NCBI RefSeq assembly: GCF_014211915.1 | Contig: NZ_CP060040.1 | Span: forward strand, 2,294,001 to 2,358,000 | DNA length: 64,000 bases | Reading direction: 5' to 3' | Source: Burkholderia cenocepacia | Lineage (GTDB): Bacteria; Pseudomonadota; Gammaproteobacteria; Burkholderiales; Burkholderiaceae | Shown: positions 34,433-45,449 of the stretch, one piece after another | How positions within the stretch are numbered: position 1 is the first letter of the stretch | How the letters are laid out: the number at the start of each line of letters is the position of its first letter | Program-made: the position numbers and the translations under genes | The notes under the pieces: model-generated | The model's database searches: none | What the model was told of the DNA's origin: nothing | Seen by the model: the letters and a program-made list of their open reading frames with translations, nothing else

Positions 34433-35248
34433 ATGACGGGCCGCACGGGCGTGCTGCTGATCCACGGGCTCGGCGGCACGCGATACGATCTCGGTTCGCT
34501 GCACAAGGCGATGCGGCGCGCGGGCGCCGACCCGCACATGATCACGCTGCCGGGGCACGGCACGCGCCCGGAGGATCTGGTCGGCGTGCGCGCGGAGGCG
34601 TGGCTCGACGCGGTGACCGAGCAGTACCGCGCGCTGGAACGCGAGTACGACACGCTGCACGTCGCGGGGATGTGCATGGGCGCGCTCGTCGCGCTGCTGC
34701 TGTGTCATCGTGTGCAGCATGCGCGCGGCCGGCTCGCGTTGCTGGCCGCGCCGGTATTCATCGATGGTTGGTCGACGCCGTGGTACCGGTCGCTGCGGCA
34801 CGTGCTGTACCGCGTGCCGGGTGTGGCGGAGCGAATGCGCGTGGAAGAAGGCGATCCGTTCGGCATCAAGAACGCGACGATCCGCGCGATCGTGAAGAAG
34901 AAGTTCGAGCGGCAGGACAGTTTCCACTATGCGTGGGTGCCGCTCGCGTGCGTGCGGCAGGTGGACCGGATGCGCGACTGGGTACGCGATGCCGCGCCCG
35001 GCACGCCGTGCCCGACGCTCGTGCTGCATGCGCGCGAGGACGAGCTGACGAGCCTGCGCTCGGCCGATTTCCTGCTGGAGAAGCTGCCCGACGCGCGCGG
35101 GATCGTGCTAGAGAACAGCTATCACATGATCTGCGCGGACAACGATCGCGACGACGTCGCGCGGCACGTGCTCGAGTTCTTCGGCTTCGATCCCGTGCAT
35201 GCGGTGAGTCCGGCGATGGCGCGGAGAATGGGGCGGCCGGCGCCGTGA
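34433..35248 (+). CDS. alpha/beta hydrolase with Cys at the nucleophile position
   Basis: A 271-residue alpha/beta hydrolase of the carboxylesterase/monoglyceride lipase type. The oxyanion segment LLIHGLGGTRYDL is at residues 8-20. The nucleophile elbow reads G79-M-C81-M-G83, so cysteine occupies the place of the usual serine. A candidate acid is in LVLHAREDELTS and the histidine in ENSYHMICADN near 227. Cys nucleophiles are known in dienelactone hydrolases; the rest of the sequence does not look like one. It is probably co-transcribed with the MASE1-PAS gene. Substrate unknown. Confidence 0.8.
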   Translation: MTGRTGVLLIHGLGGTRYDLGSLHKAMRRAGADPHMITLPGHGTRPEDLVGVRAEAWLDAVTEQYRALEREYDTLHVAGMCMGALVALLLCHRVQHARGRLALLAAPVFIDGWSTPWYRSLRHVLYRVPGVAERMRVEEGDPFGIKNATIRAIVKKKFERQDSFHYAWVPLACVRQVDRMRDWVRDAAPGTPCPTLVLHAREDELTSLRSADFLLEKLPDARGIVLENSYHMICADNDRDDVARHVLEFFGFDPVHAVSPAMARRMGRPAP

Positions 35249-35255
35249 CGGCGGC

Positions 35256-36278
35256 TCACGCCGTCATCGGCCGCCGTGCAATCCGCTCGCGGACCTCAGG
35301 CGCCGCCAGGCACGTAGCCACGGCTTCATACCCCGGCGCGCCGGGGTAAGGCGCCACGCGCGCAGGCGGGCTGTGATTGGCCGGGCACAACAGGATGGTT
35401 TCGTCGGGACCGACCGCCGCGAGATCGAGGATCGCCGTCGAGCGCGTCAGCAGGAACAGCGACCGCATGCCGGCGGCCGCGCCTTCGCGCAGATGCGCGA
35501 TCAATGCCAACTGCGTGGCCCGGTCGAGGCCCTGTTCGATCATGTCGACGACGCGCACGCGCGGGCCTTGCGCTTCGAGGCTGACGAGGAGGGCCGTCAG
35601 CGCCGGCGATGGCGTCGCGCCTTTGGCGGCGAGCAACGCCGACGTGCGATCGACGCGCGACTTCAATTCCGGATCGGCGCGCAGTGCGTCGGATGCCGCG
35701 GCACAATCGTCGTCCAGCCGATCGAGACCGACGAACACCGCGCCGGGCAGCGCTTCGGCCAGCCGAAGCGCGAGCCGCGTCTTGCCGCTCCCCAGCGAAC
35801 CGATGATGTAGTTCAACGGCCGGATATCGCGACACTCGAACCATTCGCCATCCCACGGCCACGGCAGGCTGAACGCGACACCGGCGCTGCCTGGGTCGAC
35901 CAGCCGCGCGAGTTCTCCGTCCGTCGGCATCCGCCCCCGTGCCAGCCCGGCACGCATCGCGCGCACGCTGTCGAGCTTGCCGACGAAATCCTGAATCCCG
36001 CGATCGAGCGCCGCTTCGTGAGCGGCCAGCGCTGCGTCGAGACCGCGCGCATCGCCGTCGAGCACGCCCGCGACCTGCGCGAGACCGAGGCCGAGCTTGC
36101 GCAGCGCCGCGATGTCGGCGGCGCGTGCGAGGTCGGCCGGGCCGTACGCGCGGTATCCGGCCGGCGTGCGTTCAGGCGTGACGAGGCCGTGCCGCTCGTA
36201 CAGCCGCAGCGCCTTGATCGAGACGCCGAGCCGCGCGGCGGCGGCCGATGCGTTCAAACGGAGCGTGTCGGTACCCAT
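35256..36278 (-). CDS. MerR-type regulator fused to a P-loop ATPase domain
   Basis: A 340-residue protein with two parts. Residues about 8-75 are a MerR winged helix (AAARLGVSIKALRLYERHGLVTPERTPAGYRAYGPADL), followed by a helical segment to about 118. Residues about 150-325 form a nucleotide-binding domain with Walker A GSLGSGKT (160-167), a possible Walker B stretch RVRVVDMIEQGL near 237, and SLFLLTRSTAIL near 274. MerR regulators normally carry only a short effector domain, so ATP-dependent sensing is suggested. It ends 8 bases from the convergent hydrolase gene. Target genes unknown. Confidence 0.8.
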   Translation of the reverse strand: MGTDTLRLNASAAAARLGVSIKALRLYERHGLVTPERTPAGYRAYGPADLARAADIAALRKLGLGLAQVAGVLDGDARGLDAALAAHEAALDRGIQDFVGKLDSVRAMRAGLARGRMPTDGELARLVDPGSAGVAFSLPWPWDGEWFECRDIRPLNYIIGSLGSGKTRLALRLAEALPGAVFVGLDRLDDDCAAASDALRADPELKSRVDRTSALLAAKGATPSPALTALLVSLEAQGPRVRVVDMIEQGLDRATQLALIAHLREGAAAGMRSLFLLTRSTAILDLAAVGPDETILLCPANHSPPARVAPYPGAPGYEAVATCLAAPEVRERIARRPMTA

Positions 36279-36366
36279 CCGTCACCTCTTTGCTGTCGAT
36301 TCGTTGCGGTCAGCATAAAGGCGATCCCAAGGGCCGGGTCAAGCGCGATCGCGCGGCCGTTCCCGT

Positions 36367-37833
36367 TCAGTCGGCCGCCGCGAACTCGTCCCGCAGCGCG
36401 CGATACAACCGTCGGTAGCGCGCGAGCCGCCCCGCCAGCAGATCGACCGACGCTGCATCGGGCGCGACCGTCTCCGTGACGGGCGGCGCGACGCAGACTT
36501 CCTCCAGCGTATCGTCCGTCGCCGCCAGCCGTGCGAGCCGCGCGGCGCCGAGTGCCGCGCCGACCGCGCCGTCCGCATGGCGCTGCATCGAGAGCCCGGT
36601 CGCATTCGCGCATAGCCTTGCCCAGAACGCGCTCTTCGAGCCGCCGCCGATGAACGACACCGCGTCGAGCGTCGTGCCGGCCGCGCGCAGCGCGTCGTAG
36701 CCGTCGGCCATCGCGAACGCGACGCCTTCCATCACCGCATACGCGAGATCGTCGGCGTCGTGTTGGTTCGACAACCCGAAGAACACGCCGCGTGCATGCG
36801 CGTCGTTGTGCGGCGTGCGCTCGCCGCCGAGATACGGCAGGAACAGCGGCGCGCGGGCCGGATCGGCGCGTTCGGCGCGCGGGGCGAGCGCGCCGGCGGT
36901 CGTGCCGTGCGCACGCGCGAGCCAGTCGAGGCTCGCCGCGGCCGACAGGATCACGCTCATCTGGTGCCAGCGCCCTTCGACGCAGTGGCAGAACGCGTGC
37001 ACGGCGGCGTCCGGGTTCGGCGCGAAGCGGTCGTTGCCGGCGAACAGCACGCCCGACGTGCCGAGCGACAGGAAGCCGCTGCCGGCACCCGTGACGCCCA
37101 TGCCGATCGCGGATGCCGCGTTGTCGCCGGCGCCGCCGGCGATCGTCACGGGCCCGTCGATGCCCCATTCGCGCCGCAGCGCGTCGCGCAATTGCGCGGC
37201 GGGCGCGTTGCCTTCGACGAGGCGCGGCATCTGCGCGCGCGACAGCTCGGTCGCGGCGAGCATCCGGTCGGACCAGTCGCGGCGCGCGCAGTCGAGCCAC
37301 AACGTGCCCGACGCGTCGGACATGTCGGACACGAATTCGCCGGACAGGCGCCAGATCAGGTAGTCCTTCGGCAGCAGTACCTTGTGCACCGCGCGAAACA
37401 CGGCGGGCTCGTATTTCGCGAGCCACAGCAGCTTCGGCGCGGTGAATCCGGGCATCGCCATGTTGCCGGTGATCGCGCGCGAATCCGGCACCAGCGCTTC
37501 CAGCTCGACGCATTCGGTGCCGGCGCGCGTGTCGTTCCACAGGATCGCGGGGCGCAGCACCTGGTCCGCGCGGTCGATCAGCGTCGCGCCGTGCATCTGG
37601 CCGGACAGCGCGATGCCGCGCAGCGCGGCGAAGCCGGCCGGGTGCGCGGCGCGCACCGACGCGATCGCGTCGAGCATCGCGTGCCACCACGCCTGCGGGC
37701 TTTGTTCGGACCAGTGCGGATGCGGCCGGCTGATCGACAGCGTGGCCGCGCCGGTCGCGAGGGGGACCGATCGGGAATCGGTGAGCAGAACCTTGACCTC
37801 GGACGTGCCGAGATCGATGCCGAGGAATGTCAC
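36367..37833 (-). CDS. xylB: xylulokinase
   Basis: A 488-residue FGGY carbohydrate kinase that phosphorylates D-xylulose to xylulose 5-phosphate. The N-terminus FLGIDLGTSEVKVLL is the phosphate 1 loop; SGQMHGATLID near residue 78 and ILWNDTRAG are typical for xylulokinase; a phosphate 2 segment GAGDNAASAIGMG lies near 233, and FIGGGSKSAFWARLCANATG near 395 is the FGGY signature region. Start is GTG 37833 with AGGACG upstream, overlapping the araC-type gene stop by 4 bases. Last gene of the polyol operon; it takes the ketose made by the dehydrogenase at 39998. Confidence 0.9.
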   Translation of the reverse strand: MTFLGIDLGTSEVKVLLTDSRSVPLATGAATLSISRPHPHWSEQSPQAWWHAMLDAIASVRAAHPAGFAALRGIALSGQMHGATLIDRADQVLRPAILWNDTRAGTECVELEALVPDSRAITGNMAMPGFTAPKLLWLAKYEPAVFRAVHKVLLPKDYLIWRLSGEFVSDMSDASGTLWLDCARRDWSDRMLAATELSRAQMPRLVEGNAPAAQLRDALRREWGIDGPVTIAGGAGDNAASAIGMGVTGAGSGFLSLGTSGVLFAGNDRFAPNPDAAVHAFCHCVEGRWHQMSVILSAAASLDWLARAHGTTAGALAPRAERADPARAPLFLPYLGGERTPHNDAHARGVFFGLSNQHDADDLAYAVMEGVAFAMADGYDALRAAGTTLDAVSFIGGGSKSAFWARLCANATGLSMQRHADGAVGAALGAARLARLAATDDTLEEVCVAPPVTETVAPDAASVDLLAGRLARYRRLYRALRDEFAAAD

Positions 37834-38771
37834 GTGTGAAGCGTCCTGTCTGGGGTGCGCGGCAGCGGCGGCGCGCGTCGCGCGGGCGGTGCGTCGTCGC
37901 GGCCGTGCGGTTCGTTGAGCCGGTGCAGCGCGCGGAACTTCGACGGCGGCACCTGCTTCATCGCGAGAAACTGACGGTTGAAGTTCGACAGGTTGTTGAA
38001 GCCAACCCGGTAGCAGATCTCGGTCACCGTCAGGTCGGAAAACATCAGCAGCTCGCACGCCTCGTTGATGCGCAGCCGGTTCAGGTAGCGCACGAACGAC
38101 GAGCCGGTATGGCGCCGGAAAAACCGCGTGAAGGTGCTGACGCTCATGCCGGCGAACGCGGCGACGTCGGTTTCGCGCAGCATGCCGGGCAGGTTCTGCT
38201 GGAGGTACGACAGCACCTGGTTGATGGTCGACGACATGTAGTGCTGCGCGTCGCTGCGGTAGCCGGGCCCCGCGAGCACGCGCCGCTCGCGGCACGACGA
38301 CAGCCGGTCGAACAGCGACATCAGGATCTCGACGCGCCGGCAGCCGTGCGCGTTCGCGAGCTCGAGCATCAGCGGCGCGACCTCGACGCCCACGCGGTCG
38401 GGAAACTGCACGCCGCGCGCCGCGTCGTCGATCAGGTCGATCACCGGCTGCAGCTCGCTGAACGCGCCGACCATCTTCTCGATCGCATCGCGCGAGAATT
38501 GCAGCACGACGTCGCGCGACGGCACGCGTTCGCCGTCGGCCAGCTCGCTGACCCAGTTGTGCGGCAGGTTCGGCCCGGTGACGATCAGGTTGCCCGGGCC
38601 GAAATCGCCGATGTGGTCGCCGACGAACACCTTGCCGCGCGACGCCTGGATCAGGTGAATCTCGTACTCCGGATGGAAGTGCCACTTCGCGACCGAATGC
38701 GGATAGTCGTGGACCCACGCGCGAAACGATTCGTCGCGGTGAGTGGGAACGATCTCGAGATCCGGGTTCAT
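37830..38771 (-). CDS. AraC family transcriptional regulator of the polyol operon
   Basis: A 313-residue regulator with a cupin-type N-terminal sensing domain (WHFHPEYEIHLIQASRGKVFVGDHIGDFGPGNLIVTGPNLPHNW, residues about 30-75) and a C-terminal double helix-turn-helix (VAAFAGMSVSTFTRFFRRHTG and EICYRVGFNNLSNFNRQFLAMKQVPPSKFR, about 210-290). It sits within the operon it most likely controls, 29 bases after the ABC ATPase gene and overlapping xylB by 4 bases. The effector is probably the imported polyol or its ketose. The Arg/Pro-rich tail after residue 290 is likely disordered. Confidence 0.9.
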   Translation of the reverse strand: MNPDLEIVPTHRDESFRAWVHDYPHSVAKWHFHPEYEIHLIQASRGKVFVGDHIGDFGPGNLIVTGPNLPHNWVSELADGERVPSRDVVLQFSRDAIEKMVGAFSELQPVIDLIDDAARGVQFPDRVGVEVAPLMLELANAHGCRRVEILMSLFDRLSSCRERRVLAGPGYRSDAQHYMSSTINQVLSYLQQNLPGMLRETDVAAFAGMSVSTFTRFFRRHTGSSFVRYLNRLRINEACELLMFSDLTVTEICYRVGFNNLSNFNRQFLAMKQVPPSKFRALHRLNEPHGRDDAPPARRAPPLPRTPDRTLHT

Positions 38772-38800
38772 CGTGTGCTCCGTCGGGGCGTGCCGGCGTG

Positions 38801-39994
<1,194 letters not shown>

Positions 39995-39997
39995 AAC

Positions 39998-41032
39998 TCA
40001 ATCCATTTCGATCTGAATCTTGACGTCGCGCGGGTGCCCGCTCGCCGCTTCCTCGAACGCGCGCACGCCTTCGGAAAACGGAAACGTGCGCGAGATGAAC
40101 GGCTTCACGTCGATCGCGCCGGACGCGATCAGCGCGAGCGCGCGCGGGAAGATGTTCGCGTAGCGGAACACCGATTCGATGCGGCCTTCCTTCGCCTGCA
40201 GCGCGACGACGTCGAGCGGCACCGGCGCGACCGGCATCCCGATCAGCACCGTGCAGCCGCCCGGGCACATCAGGTCGACGAGGCCCGCATACGCGTTCGC
40301 GCTGCCGCTCGCCTCGAACACGACGTCCGCGCCCCAGCCGCCGGACGCCTCGGCCACCGCGTCGGCGAGCGGCCGCGTACGCACGTCGACGGTCGTGACG
40401 GCCGGGTTGCCGGCGAACAGCGCGAGCTTGTCCGGCACGACGTCGGCGAGGATCACGCGTGCGGCGCCGCCGGCGAGCGCGGCGAGCGCCGTCATCGCGC
40501 CGATCGTGCCGGCGCCGATCACGACGGCAAGGTCGCCCGGCTTCATCGCCGCCTTCTTCGCGGCCTGCAGGCCGATCGACAGCGGCTCGACGATCGCGCC
40601 TTCGGCGAACGACACGTTGTCGGGCAGCCGGTACGTGAACGCGGCCGGATGCACGACGAACGGCGTCAGGCAGCCGTGGATCGGCGGCGTCGCCCAGAAG
40701 CGCACGTCGGGATCGAGGTTGTAGAGGCCGCGCAGCGTCGCGGGCGAATCGAGGCGCGGCACGCCGGGCTCCATGCATACGCGGTCGCCGACGCGCAGGT
40801 GCGTGACGTCGGCGCCCGTCTCGACGACGGTGCCGGACGCTTCATGGCCGAGCACCATCGGCGCGTCGACGCGGAACGGGCCGATCCCGCCGTGCACGTA
40901 GTAATGCACGTCGCTGCCGCAGACGCCGACCGTATGCACCTTGATCCGGACGTCGCCGGGGCCGACCGCTTGCGGCAGGTCGATGTCGCGCAGCGCGAGC
41001 TCGCGCGTGCGTTCGAGTACGAGCGCTTTCAA
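39998..41032 (-). CDS. zinc-dependent polyol (xylitol/sorbitol-type) dehydrogenase
   Basis: A 344-residue medium-chain dehydrogenase. Catalytic zinc ligands are C38 in GVCGSD and H63-E64 in LGHEASG; the NAD-binding glycine motif is [11 protein letters not shown] near residue 172. The structural-zinc cysteine lobe is absent, as in several sorbitol/xylitol dehydrogenases. It would oxidise a polyol such as xylitol, arabitol or sorbitol to the ketose; with xylulokinase nearby, xylitol or D-arabitol to D-xylulose is the best guess. It is 10 bases after the permease gene and 3 bases before the ATPase gene. Confidence 0.88.
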   Translation of the reverse strand: MKALVLERTRELALRDIDLPQAVGPGDVRIKVHTVGVCGSDVHYYVHGGIGPFRVDAPMVLGHEASGTVVETGADVTHLRVGDRVCMEPGVPRLDSPATLRGLYNLDPDVRFWATPPIHGCLTPFVVHPAAFTYRLPDNVSFAEGAIVEPLSIGLQAAKKAAMKPGDLAVVIGAGTIGAMTALAALAGGAARVILADVVPDKLALFAGNPAVTTVDVRTRPLADAVAEASGGWGADVVFEASGSANAYAGLVDLMCPGGCTVLIGMPVAPVPLDVVALQAKEGRIESVFRYANIFPRALALIASGAIDVKPFISRTFPFSEGVRAFEEAASGHPRDVKIQIEMD

Positions 41033-41042
41033 CGTGTTCTCC

Positions 41043-41870
41043 TTATTTTCCCTTGACCATCGAATTGAGCAGCCGGCTCAGCATGCCGACGAAAACGAGC
41101 GGCGGCAGCGCGAGCAGCACCGTCGACGCGTTGATCACGCCCCACGGCACTTCCTGGCCGAGCGACGTGAACGCGGACGCGACCACCGGCAGCGTCGCGC
41201 TGCGCGACGACGTGAGGGCGAGCGCGATCATCAGTTCGTTCCACACCAGCACGAAGCTGAACACGATGCCGCCGAGCAGCGTGCTCGCGCACACCGGCAG
41301 CGCGATATGCCAGAACACCGCGTACGGGCCGTAGCCGTCGAGCGCGGCGGCTTCCTCGATCTCGCGCGGCAGCCGGCGGAACACGGGGATCGACAGCCAC
41401 GTGATGGTCGACAGCGTGACGAGCAGGTACGTGACGATCATCGACAGCTTCGTGTCGTACAGCCCGAGATCGACCCAGATCGCGATCAGCGGCAGCGCGA
41501 CCGCGACGGGTGGCAGGAAGCGCAGCGACAGCAGGAAGAACTGGATGTCGCGCTTGCCGCGTATCGGGTAGCGCGCGATCGCATACGCGGCCGGCACGCC
41601 GAGCACGGCGCCGATCAGCACGGCCGCGCCGACGATCGCGATGCTGTTGCCGAGCCCGATCAGCACCTCGGGGCTCGACAGCACCTGTTCGTAGTTCGCG
41701 AGCGTCGGCGTGAAGAAGAAGCGCGGCGTCGGCGTGACGATGTCGAGCAGGTGCTTGAGCGAGTTGAGCACGGCCCAGAACAGCGGGAACGCGGCGACGA
41801 GCAGGATCGCACCGGCGATCGCGACAGTCGAAACGTTGGCGGCACCGCGGCGGGCCATCAGTCGTCCCAT
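41043..41870 (-). CDS. ABC sugar/polyol permease, MalG-like
   Basis: A 275-residue inner-membrane permease with six hydrophobic segments. The EAA loop that contacts the ATPase reads [26 protein letters not shown] (about 175-200). ATG 41870 follows GAGGG and overlaps the upstream permease by 13 bases; an alternative ATG at 41858 overlaps it by one base (TGATG). With the permease at 41858-42817 it forms the membrane channel of the polyol importer. Confidence 0.9.
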   Translation of the reverse strand: MGRLMARRGAANVSTVAIAGAILLVAAFPLFWAVLNSLKHLLDIVTPTPRFFFTPTLANYEQVLSSPEVLIGLGNSIAIVGAAVLIGAVLGVPAAYAIARYPIRGKRDIQFFLLSLRFLPPVAVALPLIAIWVDLGLYDTKLSMIVTYLLVTLSTITWLSIPVFRRLPREIEEAAALDGYGPYAVFWHIALPVCASTLLGGIVFSFVLVWNELMIALALTSSRSATLPVVASAFTSLGQEVPWGVINASTVLLALPPLVFVGMLSRLLNSMVKGK

Positions 41871-42817
41871 TTGTTGACCCTCTTCCAGATGAGCGTGAAG
41901 ACGAGCGTGGTCGCGACCATCATCAGCACGGCCATGCCGGACGCATACGACACCTTGCCGGCGAGGCCGATGCCCTGCTGGTACGCGTAGAGATCGAGCG
42001 TCTCGGTCGCGATGCCGGGGCCGCCCTTGGTCATCACGTAGATCAGGTCGAACGAGCGTAGCGACTCGACCATCTTGATGAACACGAGGCTCACGAGCGG
42101 CGCCTTCAGCATCGGCAGCGCGATGTACGCATGTACCTGCCAGGTCGTCGCGTAGTCGAGCCGCGCGGCTTCGAGCGGCTCTGGCGGCAGCGTCTCCAGC
42201 AGCTTCAGGATCACGACCGCGAAGAACAGCCCCCACTGCCACACGTCGACGAGCGCGACCGCGTACAGCGCGAGATGCGGATCGGCGAGAAACGCGGTGT
42301 GCTCGACGCCGAGCGCGCCGAGCAGCCAGCTCAGGATGCCGGTGAGTGGCGCGTACATGAACTTCCAGATGAACGCGGCCGACACGCGCGGCAGCAGCAC
42401 CGGCATGATCAGCACCAGCGACGCGAAGCGGCGCCAGCGGCCGTGCACGCGCTCGAACAGGAACACCGCGAGCGCGATCCCGACCAGCACCGCGCCCGCG
42501 ACCGTGACGACTTCCCACAGCACCGATACCTCGATCGCGTTCAGGAAGCGCCGGTCCGACGCGAGCCGGACGAAGTTGCGCAGGCCGACGTATTCGCTGT
42601 CCGGGTAGCGCAGCACGCGGTTGCGCAGCGCGAGGTTGACCGCGGCGATCGTCGGGACGAGGCTCAGGACCGCGAGCAGCGCGAGCGTCGGCGCGAGGAA
42701 CACCCACGGCAGGCTCGTGCGATCGCGGCGCGCGCGGCCGCGCCGGGCCGACGGTGCGGAAGGGGCCGGGCGGACGCCGAGCGCGCGTCCGCCGGCGCCG
42801 TCATTTGCGAGTGCCAT
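41858..42817 (-). CDS. ABC sugar/polyol permease, MalF-like
   Basis: A 319-residue permease. After a positively charged cytoplasmic tail of about 35 residues (Arg/Pro-rich) there are six hydrophobic segments, beginning WVFLAPTLALLAVLSLVPTIAAVNLAL. The EAA motif is PPEPLEAARLDYATTWQVHAYIALP near residues 215-240. The start overlaps the binding-protein gene by 17 bases, so the transporter genes are translationally coupled. Confidence 0.9.
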   Translation of the reverse strand: MALANDGAGGRALGVRPAPSAPSARRGRARRDRTSLPWVFLAPTLALLAVLSLVPTIAAVNLALRNRVLRYPDSEYVGLRNFVRLASDRRFLNAIEVSVLWEVVTVAGAVLVGIALAVFLFERVHGRWRRFASLVLIMPVLLPRVSAAFIWKFMYAPLTGILSWLLGALGVEHTAFLADPHLALYAVALVDVWQWGLFFAVVILKLLETLPPEPLEAARLDYATTWQVHAYIALPMLKAPLVSLVFIKMVESLRSFDLIYVMTKGGPGIATETLDLYAYQQGIGLAGKVSYASGMAVLMMVATTLVFTLIWKRVNKWDD

Positions 42818-44075
42818 GTTCGAGCGCGTCCTTCGCGTACTGGTCCGCTTCGTCGAGCGTGCCGCGGATGTCCGTCTGCGTGCCGGTGAACACCTGTTCG
42901 AGCGCGATGCCGAGGTTGTCGCCGATATCCGGCCACTGCGGCGTGCGCCAGATCGTCACCTGCGTGACGGGGTTCGTGTCGTTCAGGCCGGCCTGGATCT
43001 GCGGCGCGACGTGCTGCTTGAAGTACGGGCTGGCGATCGTGCTCGAGCGGTTGTAGTCGCTGAACACGCCGTTGCGCAGCCGCGCCTGCTCCTGGTCCTT
43101 GCTGGTCGCCCACGCGATGAAGCGGCCGGCGGCCATCCGCGTGCAGTCGTCCTTCGCGCCGACCGCCGAGATCGCGAAGCCGTGGCCGTACGCGGCCGAC
43201 GGCAGCGGCGCGGGCGGGCGCGTGTAGCCGACCTTGCCGGCCACGCTCGACTTGCTCGCGTCTTCCATCCAGTCCGCGAACGGCGTCGATTCGATCATGA
43301 ACGCGACCTTGCCCGAGCGGAACGCTTCGAGCGCGTTGCTCCAGTCGTAGGTCGCCGAGCCTGGCGGCGCGTACTTGAACAGGTCGCTGTAGAGCTGCGT
43401 GGCCTTCACCGCGGCCGGCGAGTCGAACGCGGGCTGGCCGCCCTTGTCGGTCCATGTGCCGCCCATGCCGAGCATGAACGGCGACCAGCGCCACACGTTC
43501 ATCCCCGAGCCGCGCTGGCCGCGTGCGACCCAGCCGTACAGCTTCGGCGGCGCGTTGAGCTGCTTGATCGCGGCGACGAGCTGGTCGAGCGTCTTCGGCA
43601 CCGGGATGTGCGCGGCGTCGAGCAGGTCGCGGCGGTAGAACAGGAAGTCTCCGCCGCCGATGAGCGGCGCGAAGTACGCGACGCCGTTGTAGCTCGCGAC
43701 CGCGCGGCGGCCGGGCAGGAAGTCGTCGTAGTCGTATTCCTTCGGGTAGTACTTGAGGAGCGGCACGATCCAGTTGGCCGACGCGAATTCGGCGACGTTC
43801 GCCTCGTCGACGTAGTAGATCTGGTAGGAACCGGCGCCGGTCGACGCGTCGAGCCGCGATTTCGCGCGGCGGTCGTTCTCGCCGAAATAGCTGATCTCGA
43901 CCTTCGTGCCGTTCTTCTTCTCGTAGTCGGCCAGCGATTTCTCCATCACCGACAGGCCGAGGCTCTTCTGCGCGAGCACGCGGAGGGTCGGCACCTTGCA
44001 GGTTTGCGCGGCCGCGACGCCCGGCAGACAGGCGCCGAGCAGCACGCCGGCTGCGACGATTCGCATCTTGTTCAC
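42801..44075 (-). CDS. ABC polyol substrate-binding protein
   Basis: A 424-residue periplasmic solute-binding protein of the extracellular family 1 type. The signal peptide (MNKMRIVAAGVLLGACLPGVAAAQ) is cut after about residue 23. The mature protein has the family's early KSLADYEKKNGTKVEISYF and the middle ALEAFRSGKVAFMIESTPF segments. GTG 44075 follows AAGGAG with 6-7 base spacing; ATG three codons later is an alternative. It is the first gene of the operon binding protein-permeases-dehydrogenase-ATPase-AraC-kinase, and the promoter should lie in the 44076-44200 region. Confidence 0.9.
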   Translation of the reverse strand: MNKMRIVAAGVLLGACLPGVAAAQTCKVPTLRVLAQKSLGLSVMEKSLADYEKKNGTKVEISYFGENDRRAKSRLDASTGAGSYQIYYVDEANVAEFASANWIVPLLKYYPKEYDYDDFLPGRRAVASYNGVAYFAPLIGGGDFLFYRRDLLDAAHIPVPKTLDQLVAAIKQLNAPPKLYGWVARGQRGSGMNVWRWSPFMLGMGGTWTDKGGQPAFDSPAAVKATQLYSDLFKYAPPGSATYDWSNALEAFRSGKVAFMIESTPFADWMEDASKSSVAGKVGYTRPPAPLPSAAYGHGFAISAVGAKDDCTRMAAGRFIAWATSKDQEQARLRNGVFSDYNRSSTIASPYFKQHVAPQIQAGLNDTNPVTQVTIWRTPQWPDIGDNLGIALEQVFTGTQTDIRGTLDEADQYAKDALEHGTRK

Positions 44076-44363
44076 CCGTGTCTCCTTGATTCTGCTTGTT
44101 CGAATGCCGCCGATGACGGCAGGGACAATGGTGTGACGCGGGCGATGCGATCACCACATCAAAAGAGTTCGTGAGCCGATACTTTTTGCTCACGGCGGGT
44201 CGTGCGGTGCACAAAATGTGGTGGTCGGGGTGCGAGGCGGGCGGCGACGGGTGCTTTCTCGCCGCGCCGTGTATCTGGGGGAGATGCACGGGCTCGGCCC
44301 GCCGCTCGACCAGGTCGGGCGCGAACCGCGTGCGTGAGGGCGTAGCGGCGTAACGGCGTCGGG

Positions 44364-45449
44364 TTACGCCGGGAACCGCTCGCTTTCGGGCGCCGGCACG
44401 AGATCGTCCGGCCACCGCACCTCGAACCGCGTGCCGCCGGCGCCGGTCGGCACGCACAGCGCTTCGCCGCGATGGGCATGCGCGATCGCCGCGACGACGG
44501 CGAGCCCGAGGCCCGTGCCGCCGGGTTGCGACTCGTCGACGCGCCGGAACGCCTGGAACACGTGCGGCGCGAACTCGGCCGGGATACCGGGGCCGTCGTC
44601 CTCGACGCGCAGCCGGCACATGCCGTCTTCGATGCGGGTCTGGATCCGGATCGCGCCGGGCACCGCGTGGCGGCGTGCGTTTTCCAGCAACGCGAGCAAC
44701 GCCTGGCGGATGCGCACCGGGTCGCAGCACATGCGCCGCGGGTCGAGATCGAGCACCGGATGCTGGCCGGCGGCCTGCAGCGCGTGCGCGAACACGTCGA
44801 CCACGGCGCGCACCTCGGCGGCCAGGTCGGTGTCGCGGATCTCGATGCTCAGATGGCCGCTGTCGGCGAGGCTGACCACGCGCAGATCCTCGATCAGCCG
44901 CGTCAGCCCTTCGACCTGCACGAGCAGGCTGCGGTACAGCGCATCGCTCGGCGTGAACACGCCTTCGGCGAGCCCCTGCAAGCGCCCGCGCAGCACGGTT
45001 ACGGGCGTGCGCAGCTCGTGCGCGATCGCCGCATTCCAGAAGGTTTGCTCGTCGGTCACGCGCTGCAGCTCGCTCGCGAGCGCGTTGAAGTTGTCGGCGA
45101 GCAGCGCAGCTTCCTTCAACGAACGATCGCCGGCGACCGCGCGCGCCCCGAGATCGCCCCGCGCGACGCGGCGGATGCTGTCCGTCACCGAATTCAGCGG
45201 CACGAGGATGCGGCGCGACAGGTTGATCGCAACGACGACCGCGATCAGCAGGCCGACCAGTGTGGTCGAGATGATCCATACCCACTCTGGCCCGCTCGGG
45301 AGCCAGCTCTCCGGCTTGAACGACTGCGGCGAGTACTGGTACAGCAGGTAGTAGAACGCATAGGCCGTCACGACGATCAGCACCGTGATGCCGAAGGCGA
45401 TCGCGCCCATCGTCAGCGCGATCTGGCGGCTCAGGCCGTCGAGTCTCAC
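44364..45449 (-). CDS. sensor histidine kinase, BaeS-like
   Basis: A 361-residue membrane kinase. Two hydrophobic segments (residues about 12-36 and 57-78) flank a very short periplasmic loop of about 20 residues. A HAMP domain follows (LSRRILVPLNSVTDSIRRVARGDLGARA), then the H-box FWNAAIAHELRTPVTVLRG with His144, N-box ALLALLENARRHA, and G-boxes VEDDGPGIP and GGTGLGLAVV. GTG 45449 overlaps the regulator stop by GTGA and has GGAG upstream; GTG 45461 is an alternative. The minimal periplasmic loop suggests sensing within or at the membrane. Confidence 0.88.
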   Translation of the reverse strand: MRLDGLSRQIALTMGAIAFGITVLIVVTAYAFYYLLYQYSPQSFKPESWLPSGPEWVWIISTTLVGLLIAVVVAINLSRRILVPLNSVTDSIRRVARGDLGARAVAGDRSLKEAALLADNFNALASELQRVTDEQTFWNAAIAHELRTPVTVLRGRLQGLAEGVFTPSDALYRSLLVQVEGLTRLIEDLRVVSLADSGHLSIEIRDTDLAAEVRAVVDVFAHALQAAGQHPVLDLDPRRMCCDPVRIRQALLALLENARRHAVPGAIRIQTRIEDGMCRLRVEDDGPGIPAEFAPHVFQAFRRVDESQPGGTGLGLAVVAAIAHAHRGEALCVPTGAGGTRFEVRWPDDLVPAPESERFPA

